Assembly (NCBI GenBank): GCA_022827165.1
Contig: JAJDTN010000377.1
Coordinates: forward strand, 1-15,287
From: Candidatus Latescibacterota bacterium
GTDB lineage: Bacteria; Latescibacterota; UBA2968; UBA8231
Length of the DNA: 15,287 nucleotides
Reading direction: 5' to 3'
Positions 7,376-14,500 of this stretch are shown here, in pieces. A program made the translations under genes and the position numbers. Within the stretch, counting starts at the first letter, position 1; every line of letters starts with the position of its first letter. A model generated the notes under the pieces. The model saw nothing but the letters and a program-made list of their open reading frames with translations, was not told the DNA's origin and made no database searches.

Positions 7376-10290
7376 CGGGGGCCCCCGAACTCGAGGCACC
7401 CATCTCGAGCAGGTGCTTTTCCCGGGAACCCGGGCTCGCGTCGGTCCTGTTCCGGCTGTTCCGCCGCCGCGACGCCAGGGCCGCCACCGTTGAGGACGCG
7501 GCCCTGAGACTGACCTGGGCCTCCGGTGCCGGGGAGATCCCCCTCGGCGCCATCGATTCCGCGCAACTCGAGACGGGGTGGCGCTGGGGCCGGGTGAGGG
7601 TTGGTCATGCCTCCGGGGCGGCCGCCGTGGCCGGGCTTGCGCGGGCCGACGCGGAGGCGCTTGCGGCGGCGCTGGAAGCGGCCCGGGCCGGTTGGTGGCG
7701 CCGCGAGTTCGCCGCCCGGAGCGAGGCCCTCCGCTCCATCCACGGGCGCCTGGCGCAGTTCGAGGACCCGCCGGGATACATGGGCCGCAGCCTCTGCGGT
7801 GATCTCGAGGGAGTCGCGGGTGAAGTCGCCGGCCACTTCCCCGGCCAGTGGCCGGACCCCCTTTCCGACGCTCCGGAAGCCGCGATGCTGGCGGCGGTAC
7901 GGGGCTTCCTGAACAGCCCCGAGGCGTTCAGGACGAGGGCCAACGAGGCCTTCGCCGCCAGTGAGCTGAAGCGCTGCCGGGCGTTCTTCGACCGGGTGGA
8001 GGCGCGGCCCCTCACCGACGAGCAGCGCCGAGCGGTCGTGGTCGACGAGGACCGCAACCTCGTGGTCGCCGCCGCCGGCAGCGGCAAGACCTCGGTGATC
8101 GTCGCCAAGGCCGGCTGGCTCGTCCTGAGAGGTTCCCGGCGCCCGTCGGAACTGCTCCTGCTCGCCTTCGCAAGGGACGCCCGGGACGAGCTCGACGAAC
8201 GCATCCGCGCCCGTCTTGGGGACGAGACGGCCGGCGGCGCCACGGTGCGGACGTTCCACGGCCTCGGCATGTCGATCATCGGCAAGGCCGAGGGCCGGCG
8301 CCCGTCACTGGCCCGGGCCGCAGAGGACAACAAGGCGCTCATCGACCTGCTGAAGGAGATCCTCGCCCGACGGCTCGCCGCCGGCGAGGTGCCGGATGCC
8401 CTGCTCAGGTGGTTCATGGGCTGCTTCGCGCCCTACCGGAGCCACCAGGAGTTCAGCAACTGGGGGCAGTACTGGGAGTACCTCCGCCGCTACGACATCC
8501 GCTCCCTGAAGGGGGAGAAGGTGAAGAGCATGGAGGAATGCGAGATCGCCAACTTCCTCTACCTGAACAGCGTGCCCTACGAGTACGAAGCCCCCTACGA
8601 ACACGACACGGCGACCCCGGAGAAGCGTCAGTACCGGCCCGACTTCCATCTCCCGGAGGCGGGGATCTACATCGAGCACTTCGGCCTCGACGCCGAAGGC
8701 CGGACGGCGCCGTTCGTCGATGAGAAGAAGTACCTCCAGGACATGGAGTGGAAGCGCCGGCTTCACGCCGAGAAGGGCACCGTCCTCATCGAGACCTTCA
8801 GCCGGGAACGGGCCGCCGGCGCCTTGACGCGCAATCTGCGGAACAAGCTCGCCGCGCGCGGCGTCCCCCTGTCCCCGCTTCCCCAGGCCGAGGTCTTCAC
8901 CGTCCTCCAGCGGCAGGGCCGCATCGACCCGTTCCTGCGCCTGCTGGCAACCTTCCTGCACCACTTCAAGGGAGCCCAGCTCACCTTCGAGGAAGTCTCC
9001 CGCCGGGCGGCGGGCGCCGAAGACCCGCGGCGGGCCGAGGCGTTCCTCGCCGTCTTCAGACCGGTCTTCGAGGCCTACCAGGAGACCCTCTCCCGTCTGG
9101 GAGAGATCGACTTTCACGACATGATCGACAAGGCGACGGAACATGTGGAGGAGGGACGCTACCGCAGCCCCTTCGGCTACATCCTGGTCGATGAGTTCCA
9201 GGACATCTCCCCCGCGAGGGCGAGGCTGCTGAAGGCACTGCTCGACCAGTCCCCGGCGGCCCAGTTGTTCGCCGTCGGCGACGACTGGCAGGCGATATTC
9301 CGCTTCGCCGGATCCGACACCGCCATCATGCGCGACTTCGGGAAGCGCTTTGGCGCCAGCGAGCGGATCGCCCTGGAGACGACCTTCCGATGTCCGCAGG
9401 CCATCGCCGAGGCCGCGACCCGGTTCGTTCTCGCCAACCCCACCCAGATACGCAAGAAGGTGCGTTCGACGCGCACGGTGGAGGGACCGTGCGTGCACGT
9501 AGGGCTCGCCGGGACCGAGGGCCATTCCCTGTTGAGCGAAGCCCTCGACAGGATCGCGGCGGACGCCGAGACGAGCCAGGAGGCGTCGAGCGTGCTGTTG
9601 CTGGGACGCTACCGGCACGCGCAACCGCCCGACCTGTCCGGCCTGGCCAGCCGCTATCCCCGCCTGCGGCTGTCCTTCATGACCGTACACGGCTCCAAGG
9701 GCCTCGAAGCCGACTATGCGGTGGTCCTCGGCCTGTGCTCGGGGAGACACGGGTTCCCGTCGGAGATCGCCGACGACCCCCTTCTCGATCTCGTTCTCTC
9801 GGCGCCGGACGAACATCCGAACGCCGAGGAGCGGCGCCTTCTCTACGTCGCCATGACCCGGGCCCGACGCCGGGTCTACCTTCTCGCCGACGGTGGCCCC
9901 CCTTCTCCCTTCGTTCAGGAGTTGATCAAGGGGGGCGGCGACGTCGTCGTCTTCGGGCCTTCGCCGGAGAAGGAAGCGCCCTGTCCCCGGTGCGTCGAAG
10001 GACACCTGGTACCCCGCGAGAACAGCCGCGACCGGAGCGTGTTCTACGGCTGCTCGAACTGGCCGTACTGCAGACACAGGCAGCCGCCCTGCCCGGCCTG
10101 CGGCAAAGGACTGCCGGTGGCGGAGAACGGAGGGTTCCGCTGCCGGGATTGCCGCCAGCCGATCGAGGCCTGCCCCGACTGCGGCGGCTGGCTGCAGACC
10201 CGGACCGGCCGGCACGGCCGCTTCGTCGGGTGCTCGAACTGGCCTGAATGCGGCTATACCCGCCAGCCTTCGCCGGGCCATCGGGGCTGA
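7294..10290 (+). CDS. helD: DNA helicase IV (HelD)-type SF1 helicase with inserted nuclease-like domain and C-terminal zinc ribbons
   Basis: ATP-dependent 3'-5' type superfamily 1 helicase, up to 998 residues, against 684 for E. coli HelD. The N-terminal domain (about 50-235) matches the HelD layout, including the WxWGxVxV-like strand (GWRWGRVRVG, 95-104). Helicase motifs: Walker A AAAGSGKT 259-266; motif II VDEFQD 632-637; motif III VGDDWQAIFRF 661-671; motif IV-like ETTFRCP 695-701; motif V TVHGSKGLEADY 797-808; motif VI YVAMTRAR 851-858. Between motifs Ia and II, residues about 411-515 form an insert with YRPDFHLPEAGIYIEHFG (447-464), a PD-(D/E)xK-like or Vsr-like nuclease core (D450, E461, H462). 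Residues 897-986 hold three Cys4 zinc ribbons, the outer two like topoisomerase I C-terminal fingers. The ATG at 7294 overlaps the preceding gene by 82 nt and lacks a clear ribosome site; no other ATG/GTG/TTG precedes the conserved region, so the true start is unsure. Confidence 0.9.
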   Translation: MDAGSGPGLRFAPAACTRDCARRPRSLTGAPELEAPISSRCFSREPGLASVLFRLFRRRDARAATVEDAALRLTWASGAGEIPLGAIDSAQLETGWRWGRVRVGHASGAAAVAGLARADAEALAAALEAARAGWWRREFAARSEALRSIHGRLAQFEDPPGYMGRSLCGDLEGVAGEVAGHFPGQWPDPLSDAPEAAMLAAVRGFLNSPEAFRTRANEAFAASELKRCRAFFDRVEARPLTDEQRRAVVVDEDRNLVVAAAGSGKTSVIVAKAGWLVLRGSRRPSELLLLAFARDARDELDERIRARLGDETAGGATVRTFHGLGMSIIGKAEGRRPSLARAAEDNKALIDLLKEILARRLAAGEVPDALLRWFMGCFAPYRSHQEFSNWGQYWEYLRRYDIRSLKGEKVKSMEECEIANFLYLNSVPYEYEAPYEHDTATPEKRQYRPDFHLPEAGIYIEHFGLDAEGRTAPFVDEKKYLQDMEWKRRLHAEKGTVLIETFSRERAAGALTRNLRNKLAARGVPLSPLPQAEVFTVLQRQGRIDPFLRLLATFLHHFKGAQLTFEEVSRRAAGAEDPRRAEAFLAVFRPVFEAYQETLSRLGEIDFHDMIDKATEHVEEGRYRSPFGYILVDEFQDISPARARLLKALLDQSPAAQLFAVGDDWQAIFRFAGSDTAIMRDFGKRFGASERIALETTFRCPQAIAEAATRFVLANPTQIRKKVRSTRTVEGPCVHVGLAGTEGHSLLSEALDRIAADAETSQEASSVLLLGRYRHAQPPDLSGLASRYPRLRLSFMTVHGSKGLEADYAVVLGLCSGRHGFPSEIADDPLLDLVLSAPDEHPNAEERRLLYVAMTRARRRVYLLADGGPPSPFVQELIKGGGDVVVFGPSPEKEAPCPRCVEGHLVPRENSRDRSVFYGCSNWPYCRHRQPPCPACGKGLPVAENGGFRCRDCRQPIEACPDCGGWLQTRTGRHGRFVGCSNWPECGYTRQPSPGHRG

Positions 10291-10318
10291 CGGGGCGACT
10301 CTTCCCCCGATCGCCCGG
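10273..10318 (+). terminator. Long imperfect hairpin after the helicase gene, possible terminator
   Basis: CCGGGC (10273-10278) and ATCGGGG (10280-10286) pair with CCCCGAT (10305-10311) and GCCCGG (10313-10318). That makes a 13-bp stem broken by one C-C mismatch, with an 18-nt loop. It overlaps the helicase stop codon and lies before the next operon. There is no clear U-tract (only CTTTCC follows), so intrinsic termination is plausible, not shown. The remaining gap to 10466 contains no gene I can support. Confidence 0.45.
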
Positions 10319-10466
10319 ACCTTTCCAGGACCGGCCCAAGTCCCGTTAATCCTGCCATGCCTCGCACTCCCCAGAGAACCGCTGCACCGATCCGCGGGAT
10401 GCCCGTACGGCGGGGCCCGGAGACCGGGATTGTCGCAAGGCCCCCAATCGACTACGGAGAGCGGCC

Positions 10467-11201
10467 GTGACCCGGGCCCTGGGCGCCATACTGCGGCGGA
10501 TCGTCGATGCCCTGCGCGACCTGGCGCCGATCATCCTCGTCATCGCCTTCTTCCAGATCGTGGTGCTGCAGCAGCCGTTCCCGGATCTCGGGCGCGTCGC
10601 CCTCGGCCTGGTCTGCGTGATCGCCGGGCTGACGCTCTTCATCCAGGGGCTCGAGAGCGGCCTCTTTCCGCTGGGCGAGGCGATCGCCCAAGCCTTTGCG
10701 CGCAAGGGCAGCGCCACGGCGCTGCTGGCCTTCGCCTTCTGCCTCGGCTTCGGCACCACCGTCGCGGAACCGGCCCTGATCGCCGTGGCCGCGGAGGCGG
10801 CCGAGGTCGCCGCCGAAGCCGGCGCCATCGCCGACCACGACGGGGCGCGCGGATCGTATGCCTTCAACCTGCGCATGGTGGTGGCCGTCTCCGTCGGCGC
10901 CGCGATCCTGCTCGGCGTGCTGCGCATCCTCAAGGGCTGGCCCCTCCACCGGCTGATCATCGGCGGCTACGTGGTGGTCACCGCCATGACCGCCTTCGCG
11001 CCCCCGGAGATCATCGGCGTGGCCTACGACTCCGGCGGCGTCACCACCAGCACGATCACGGTGCCCCTGGTCACCGCCCTCGGTGTGGGGCTCGCCACGT
11101 TGATCCGGGGGCGCAACCCGATGGTCGACGGCTTCGGGCTCATCGCCTTCGCCAGCCTGACGCCGATGATCTTCGTCCTCGCCTACGGCATGGTGGTCTG
11201 A
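10467..11201 (+). CDS. DUF1538 integral membrane protein, first half-size subunit
   Basis: 244-residue, strongly hydrophobic protein with about six or seven membrane segments. It carries the DUF1538 hallmarks: [15 protein letters not shown] (20-34), [18 protein letters not shown] (54-71), [15 protein letters not shown] (94-108), [20 protein letters not shown] (187-206) and [10 protein letters not shown] (221-230). The polar, Gly/Thr-rich TTVAEP and SGGVTTS motifs inside hydrophobic context resemble the discontinuous-helix motifs of transporters or channels; that is inference. DUF1538 proteins often hold two such domains in one chain of about 500 residues; here the domains are split over two genes. 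The GTG at 10467 is supported by GGAGA 8 nt upstream and by the length match to its paralogue. It is the first gene of a four-gene operon. The transported substrate is unknown to me. Confidence 0.9.
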   Translation: MTRALGAILRRIVDALRDLAPIILVIAFFQIVVLQQPFPDLGRVALGLVCVIAGLTLFIQGLESGLFPLGEAIAQAFARKGSATALLAFAFCLGFGTTVAEPALIAVAAEAAEVAAEAGAIADHDGARGSYAFNLRMVVAVSVGAAILLGVLRILKGWPLHRLIIGGYVVVTAMTAFAPPEIIGVAYDSGGVTTSTITVPLVTALGVGLATLIRGRNPMVDGFGLIAFASLTPMIFVLAYGMVV

Positions 11202-11202
11202 G

Positions 11203-11988
11203 GTGGAGTTCCTGCGCACCATTGTCGTCACCGCGGGTACCACCGCCCTCGACGTGGCGCCCATCGTCGGCATCCTCGTCCTCTTCCAGGTGGCGGTGCT
11301 GCGCCGCAGCCTGCCCAATCTCCGGAGGATCGCGGCCGGCTTCGCCCTCGTCCTGCTGGGTCTCACCCTGTTCCTCATCGGCCTGGAGGAAGCCCTCTTC
11401 CCCATCGGCGAGACCATGGCCCGCCAGCTCACCGCCCCCGAGACCATCGGGACGGCGAGTCTGGCCGACGGCGTCGACTGGCACGACTACCTGCTGGTCT
11501 ACGTCTTTGCCGCGGCCATCGGCTTTGCCACCACCGTGGCCGAGCCCTCCCTCATCGCGGTGGCCCTCAAGGCCGAGGAGATCTCGGGCGGCGCCATCCA
11601 CGCCTGGGGCCTGCGGATCGCGGTGGCCGCCGGGGTGGCGGCGGGAGTGGCCCTCGGGTGCTTCCGCATCGTCACCGGCACCCCCCTGCCGTGGTACATC
11701 ATCGCAGCGTATGTGGTGGTCATCGCCCAGACCTTCCGGTCGAGCCGGACCATCGTGCCCCTCGCCTACGACAGCGGCGGCGTCACCACCTCGACCGTCA
11801 CCGTGCCGGTGGTCGCCGCCCTGGGCCTGGGCCTCGCGGCCACCGTTCCCGGGCGCAGCCCGCTCATCGACGGATTCGGACTCATCGCCTTCGCCAGCGT
11901 CTTCCCCATCATGTCCGTCCTCGGCTATGCCATGGCCGTGTCCTGGATGGGCCGGCGCCGGGAGGCCAACCACTCCAAGGAGACCTGA
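11203..11988 (+). CDS. DUF1538 integral membrane protein, second half-size subunit
   Basis: 261-residue membrane protein, clearly paralogous to its upstream neighbour. Shared signatures occur at the same spacing: APIVGILVLFQVAVL (19-33), GLTLFLIGLEEALFPIGE (53-70), GFATTVAEPSLIAVA (107-121), [20 protein letters not shown] (189-208) and [10 protein letters not shown] (223-232). It differs in a polar insertion around 76-95, before the TTVAEP motif, and a basic C-terminal tail (SWMGRRREANHSKET) probably in the cytoplasm. The GTG at 11203 starts one base after the previous stop, so translation is probably coupled and the two products made in equal amounts. The likely functional unit is a heterodimer forming the pseudo-symmetric equivalent of a two-domain DUF1538 protein. 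Confidence 0.9.
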   Translation: MEFLRTIVVTAGTTALDVAPIVGILVLFQVAVLRRSLPNLRRIAAGFALVLLGLTLFLIGLEEALFPIGETMARQLTAPETIGTASLADGVDWHDYLLVYVFAAAIGFATTVAEPSLIAVALKAEEISGGAIHAWGLRIAVAAGVAAGVALGCFRIVTGTPLPWYIIAAYVVVIAQTFRSSRTIVPLAYDSGGVTTSTVTVPVVAALGLGLAATVPGRSPLIDGFGLIAFASVFPIMSVLGYAMAVSWMGRRREANHSKET

Positions 11989-11990
11989 CC

Positions 11991-12341
11991 ATGAGACTGA
12001 AACTGATCGTCGCCCTGGTGAGCGACGACAAGACCGATACCGTGGTCGATGCGGCGCGCGCCGGCGGCGCCACCGGCGCGACGATCTTCACCGGCGTGCG
12101 CGGCGAAGGGCTGAAGCCGCAGAAGACCTTCTTCGGTCTCGACCTGGCGGCCCGGCGCGACGTCGTCCTCTTCCTGGTGGTCGAGCCACGGGCGCGCGAC
12201 ATTCTGGAACGGATCCGGGATGCCGGGCACTTCGAGGACGAGCCCGGCGCCGGCATCGCCTTCCAGGTTCCCATCGAGGACGCCGTCGGTCTCACCACCC
12301 AACTCCCCACCATCCTCGAAGAAGTGGATGACGAGATATGA
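11991..12341 (+). CDS. P-II-like regulatory protein
   Basis: 116-residue cytosolic protein with the ferredoxin-like P-II layout. Strand 1 is RLKLIVALV (2-10), helix 1 follows, strand 2 is GATIFTGVRGEG (29-40), then the T-loop region (about 37-56), strand 3 RDVVLFLVVE (56-65), helix 2 ILERIRDAGHF (71-81), and strand 4 with GAGIAFQVPIEDAVGL (86-101). Classical GlnB/GlnK bind ATP, ADP and 2-oxoglutarate, and GlnK docks on the ammonium channel AmtB. This one has a short T-loop with no tyrosine at the uridylylation position, and DEPGAGIAF replaces the usual GDGKIF-type segment, so it is a divergent P-II-like protein. A strong AAGGAGA (11977-11983) sits 7 nt before the ATG at 11991. Its stop overlaps the CBS gene start (ATGA). 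By context it probably gates the DUF1538 transporter; that is inference. Confidence 0.85.
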   Translation: MRLKLIVALVSDDKTDTVVDAARAGGATGATIFTGVRGEGLKPQKTFFGLDLAARRDVVLFLVVEPRARDILERIRDAGHFEDEPGAGIAFQVPIEDAVGLTTQLPTILEEVDDEI

Positions 12342-12739
12342 ACGAGAAACGCATCATCCGCGTTGCAGACCTCATGGGCTCCAAGCTCTACACGATCGAC
12401 CGGCTCGCCACCGTGGCCGAGGCGATGGCCCTCATGAAGCACCACGATGTCAGCTCGCTGGCCGTCGACCGGCGCGACGACGACGACGAGTTCGGCCTGC
12501 TGGTGGTGGCGGACATCGCCCGCGAGGTGATCGCGAGGAACCGGGCCCCCGAGCGCGTCAACGTGTACGAGATCATGTCGAAGCCGGTGCTGACCCTGCC
12601 GTCGGCGATGCTCGCCCGCTACGCGGTGCGCCTCCTCGTGCGCTTCGAGCTCTCCCGCGCGGTAGTCGTCGACTACGAGCGCACCCCCCTCGGCATGGTG
12701 ACCCTCCGCGATCTCGTGCTGAGCCACGTGGAGGAGTGA
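12338..12739 (+). CDS. Two-CBS-domain protein
   Basis: 133-residue protein made of one Bateman module. CBS1 spans about residues 8-65 (VADLMGSKLYTIDRLATVAE, then HDVSSLAVDRRDDDDEFGLL and VVADIAREVI). CBS2 spans about 74-131 (VYEIMSKPVLTLPSAMLARY, then FELSRAVVVDYERTPLGMVT and LRDLVLSHV). CBS pairs commonly bind adenine nucleotides or S-adenosylmethionine and regulate partner enzymes or channels. No other domain is fused. The ATG at 12338 overlaps the P-II-like stop by 4 nt (ATGA), so it is translationally coupled and belongs to the DUF1538 operon as the last gene. It probably acts as a second nucleotide sensor beside the P-II-like protein; ligand and partner are not known. Confidence 0.92.
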   Translation: MNEKRIIRVADLMGSKLYTIDRLATVAEAMALMKHHDVSSLAVDRRDDDDEFGLLVVADIAREVIARNRAPERVNVYEIMSKPVLTLPSAMLARYAVRLLVRFELSRAVVVDYERTPLGMVTLRDLVLSHVEE

Positions 12740-12756
12740 CGCCCTCCGGGCGCCAC
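12736..12756. terminator. Hairpin between convergent genes, possible bidirectional terminator
   Basis: GTGACGCCC (12736-12744), loop TCC, GGGCGCCAC (12748-12756) form a 9-position stem. On the minus strand all nine positions pair, one as G-U wobble; on the plus strand one A-C mismatch remains. It includes the CBS stop codon and lies in the 19-bp gap between two convergent genes, the expected place for a shared terminator. Neither side has a U-tract, so the function is inferred from position and structure. Confidence 0.45.
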
Positions 12757-12758
12757 GT

Positions 12759-13565
12759 TCACAAGTCGTACTCGCCGCGCGCGTTCCAGCCCGGGTACTG
12801 GTCCTCGAGGCGGGCCAGCGTCTCTTCGGTGTAGTACTCGTGGCCGGGGGGCGGAAAGCGGAAGAGTTCTCGTTCGCGCGCCGACAGCCGGCCGATGAAA
12901 CCCCGGAAGTGCTCGTTCATCCCCTGGTTGGTAAAGCTGCTCACGCCCTCCCAGTAGTGGTCGGCGCGGCCGTAGATCCGCGTGGCGGAATAGCGCTGCC
13001 CCTCGCTGCCCTTGAACACCGTCGCCGAGTGCCAGAGATGGGTGTGGAAGATCATGATCGTGTTCGCCGGCACGGTCAGCATGACCCGCTTGCTCAGGTC
13101 CTTCCCATGGGGCCTGGGCACGATTCGCATGGGCGCCTGGTTCTCGTCCACGGCTTCGGGGAAATACCATGTGCTGATCTGCGCGTAGCGCCGGTCGGAT
13201 GTGGGAGGCAGGAGCGAGTTGTTGCCATTGTCGATGTGCAGGGGCCGCTGCTCGGCCCCGGGGTCGGGGTAGCGCGCCCAGTTGTGGGCGTAGCGGAAGA
13301 AGATGTCATCGGTGTCGAGGGCCCGCTGCACGAACTCGATGAGATCCCAGTCGATGATGAACTCATTGAAGAGCATGTCGGCGTACGGGAAGTCGTCCCT
13401 CAAGAGCCGGTTTTCGGGCGGATCGTCGGCGATCGCCTCCCAGGGAGGGTGGGTCCGGCGGAGGCCCTCGGCGATCTCGGCCCGGCGTTCCTCCGGATAG
13501 AAGTCCTCTACCACCACAAAGCCTTGCTCCAGGAAGGTCTGGTAATGATCGTCCGTCAGTTTCAT
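12759..13565 (-). CDS. Phytanoyl-CoA dioxygenase (PhyH)-family Fe(II)/2-oxoglutarate oxygenase
   Basis: 268-residue cytosolic non-haem iron oxygenase. The iron triad is visible: H110 and D112 in PLHIDNGN, and H179 in LWHSATVF. An arginine in RYSATRIY (191 or 196) is placed to bind the 2-oxoglutarate carboxylate. The N-terminal pattern (YQTFLEQGFVVVEDFYP, residues 8-24) and GKDLSKRVMLTVPANTIMIF (154-173) are typical of PhyH-type double-stranded beta-helix proteins. The family hydroxylates diverse small molecules, so the substrate cannot be read from sequence. I chose ATG at 13565 rather than the frame's earlier ATG because GGAGAGGGAG lies just upstream and the conserved start MKLTDDHYQTFLEQGF follows. 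It is divergent from the NHL/SMP-30 operon across 86 bp and convergent with the CBS gene. Confidence 0.92.
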   Translation of the reverse strand: MKLTDDHYQTFLEQGFVVVEDFYPEERRAEIAEGLRRTHPPWEAIADDPPENRLLRDDFPYADMLFNEFIIDWDLIEFVQRALDTDDIFFRYAHNWARYPDPGAEQRPLHIDNGNNSLLPPTSDRRYAQISTWYFPEAVDENQAPMRIVPRPHGKDLSKRVMLTVPANTIMIFHTHLWHSATVFKGSEGQRYSATRIYGRADHYWEGVSSFTNQGMNEHFRGFIGRLSARERELFRFPPPGHEYYTEETLARLEDQYPGWNARGEYDL

Positions 13566-13651
13566 GCTCCCTCTCCACTGCGTTTCTGTTGCAGGCCGCT
13601 GTCCGTGCAACCAGTATAGTCGGCACCTTCCCCCCGACCCAAAGGAATCTC
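13566..13651. promoter_or_regulatory. Divergent promoter region with palindromic operator-like site
   Basis: This 86-bp gap separates the PhyH and NHL start codons. The central AGTATAGT gives a good -10 box in both directions: TATAGT (13615-13620) on plus and TATACT on minus. Candidate -35 boxes are TTGCAG (13589-13594, 20-bp spacing) for plus and TTGGGT (18-bp spacing) for minus; both are imperfect. A perfect inverted repeat, GTTGCA (13588-13593) and TGCAAC (13606-13611) with a 12-bp spacer, covers the plus -35 area and could bind a dimeric repressor. AAGGA before the ATG at 13652 is the NHL ribosome site. All regulatory roles are inferred. Confidence 0.45.
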
Positions 13652-14500
13652 ATGAGCGCCGCCTGCAGTTACGAAGTCGTCGAACAGTGGGGCCTGGGCC
13701 CCCGGGGCCGCCCCATGGGCGGGGTCGTGCCCGCGGTGGCCGCCGACAGCCGCGGCCGGGTCTTCGTGGGCCGCCGTCATCCCCCCGCCCTGCTGGTGTA
13801 CGACCGCGGCGGGGCCTATCTCGACACCTGGGGAGCCGGCCTGCTGAAGAACCCCCACCTCCTGTGGGTCGACGCCGAGGACCGGGTGTACGCGGCCGAC
13901 ACCGACGACCACACCATCCGCTGCTTCAGTCCGCAGGGGGAAGTGGTCCGCACGTGGGGCACGCCGGGCGTGCCGGGCGCGCCCGACCAGCCCTTCAACC
14001 AGCCCACGAAAGCGATGCGCGGCCCCTCCGGGGATCTCTACGTGTCCGACGGCTACGGCCAGTACCGCATCCACCGCTTCTCGGAGGCGGGAGAGTTGCT
14101 CCACTCCTGGGGATCGGCGGGCACCGGGCCGGGGCAGTTCGCCCTGCCCCACAGTCTGTGGGTCGACCGCCACGAGCGCGTCTGGGCCGTGGACCGCGAG
14201 AACAACCGCATCCAGCGCTTCGACTCCGAGGGCCGCTACCTGGACGAGTGGACCGACCTGGTAATGCCCATGGATCTCTTCATCACCCCGGACGATACGG
14301 TGTACATCGTCGAGGCTCACTCGCGCGTCAGCATCTTCGACATGGAGGGGCAGCTGCTGGCCCGCTGGGGCGAGGACGGATCCGCTCCCGGGCAATTCGC
14401 CGACGCCCCGCACAGCATCTGGGTGGACGACGAGGGCTCGCTCTACATCGGTGAAGTGGCCACCCTGCACGACAGGGTGCAGAAGTTCCGCCGCACATGA
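13652..14500 (+). CDS. NHL-repeat six-bladed beta-propeller protein
   Basis: 282-residue protein built of six NHL-type repeats, at about residues 26-60, 67-103, 118-154, 165-201, 204-239 and 252-282. Typical units are HLLWVDAEDRVYAADTDDHT, HSLWVDRHERVWAVDRENNR and HSIWVDDEGSLYIGEVATLH, each followed by a strand ending in a Trp-Gly such as VVRTWG or LLARWG. The fold resembles the six-bladed propeller of peptidyl-alpha-hydroxyglycine lyase, but many bacterial relatives have no known activity. No signal peptide is visible, so a cytoplasmic location is likely. I chose the ATG at 13652 because AAGGA lies 6-7 nt upstream; the in-frame ATG 63 nt earlier lacks a site and falls in the promoter region. 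Its stop overlaps the SMP-30 start (ATGA), so the two are co-translated. Confidence 0.9.
   Translation: MSAACSYEVVEQWGLGPRGRPMGGVVPAVAADSRGRVFVGRRHPPALLVYDRGGAYLDTWGAGLLKNPHLLWVDAEDRVYAADTDDHTIRCFSPQGEVVRTWGTPGVPGAPDQPFNQPTKAMRGPSGDLYVSDGYGQYRIHRFSEAGELLHSWGSAGTGPGQFALPHSLWVDRHERVWAVDRENNRIQRFDSEGRYLDEWTDLVMPMDLFITPDDTVYIVEAHSRVSIFDMEGQLLARWGEDGSAPGQFADAPHSIWVDDEGSLYIGEVATLHDRVQKFRRT

Noticed and set aside
6089..7399. N-terminal extension of the minus-strand glycosidase-like frame
   Set aside because: It lies antisense to the sialidase-like gene, has no family signature, and the strong ribosome site at 6094-6100 fixes the start at 6088.
8305..10281. 658-residue minus-strand open frame
   Set aside because: It is antisense to the helicase, which carries all SF1 motifs; the shadow has no recognisable domain.
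10433..10458. Possible -35/-10 pair (TTGTCG, 17-bp spacer, TACGGA) before the DUF1538 operon
   Set aside because: The -10 match is poor and it would leave almost no leader and overlap the ribosome site.
10430..12331. 633-residue plus-strand frame across the DUF1538 operon
   Set aside because: It is out of frame with four well-supported genes and is Arg/Pro/Ser-rich low-complexity translation typical of a GC shadow.
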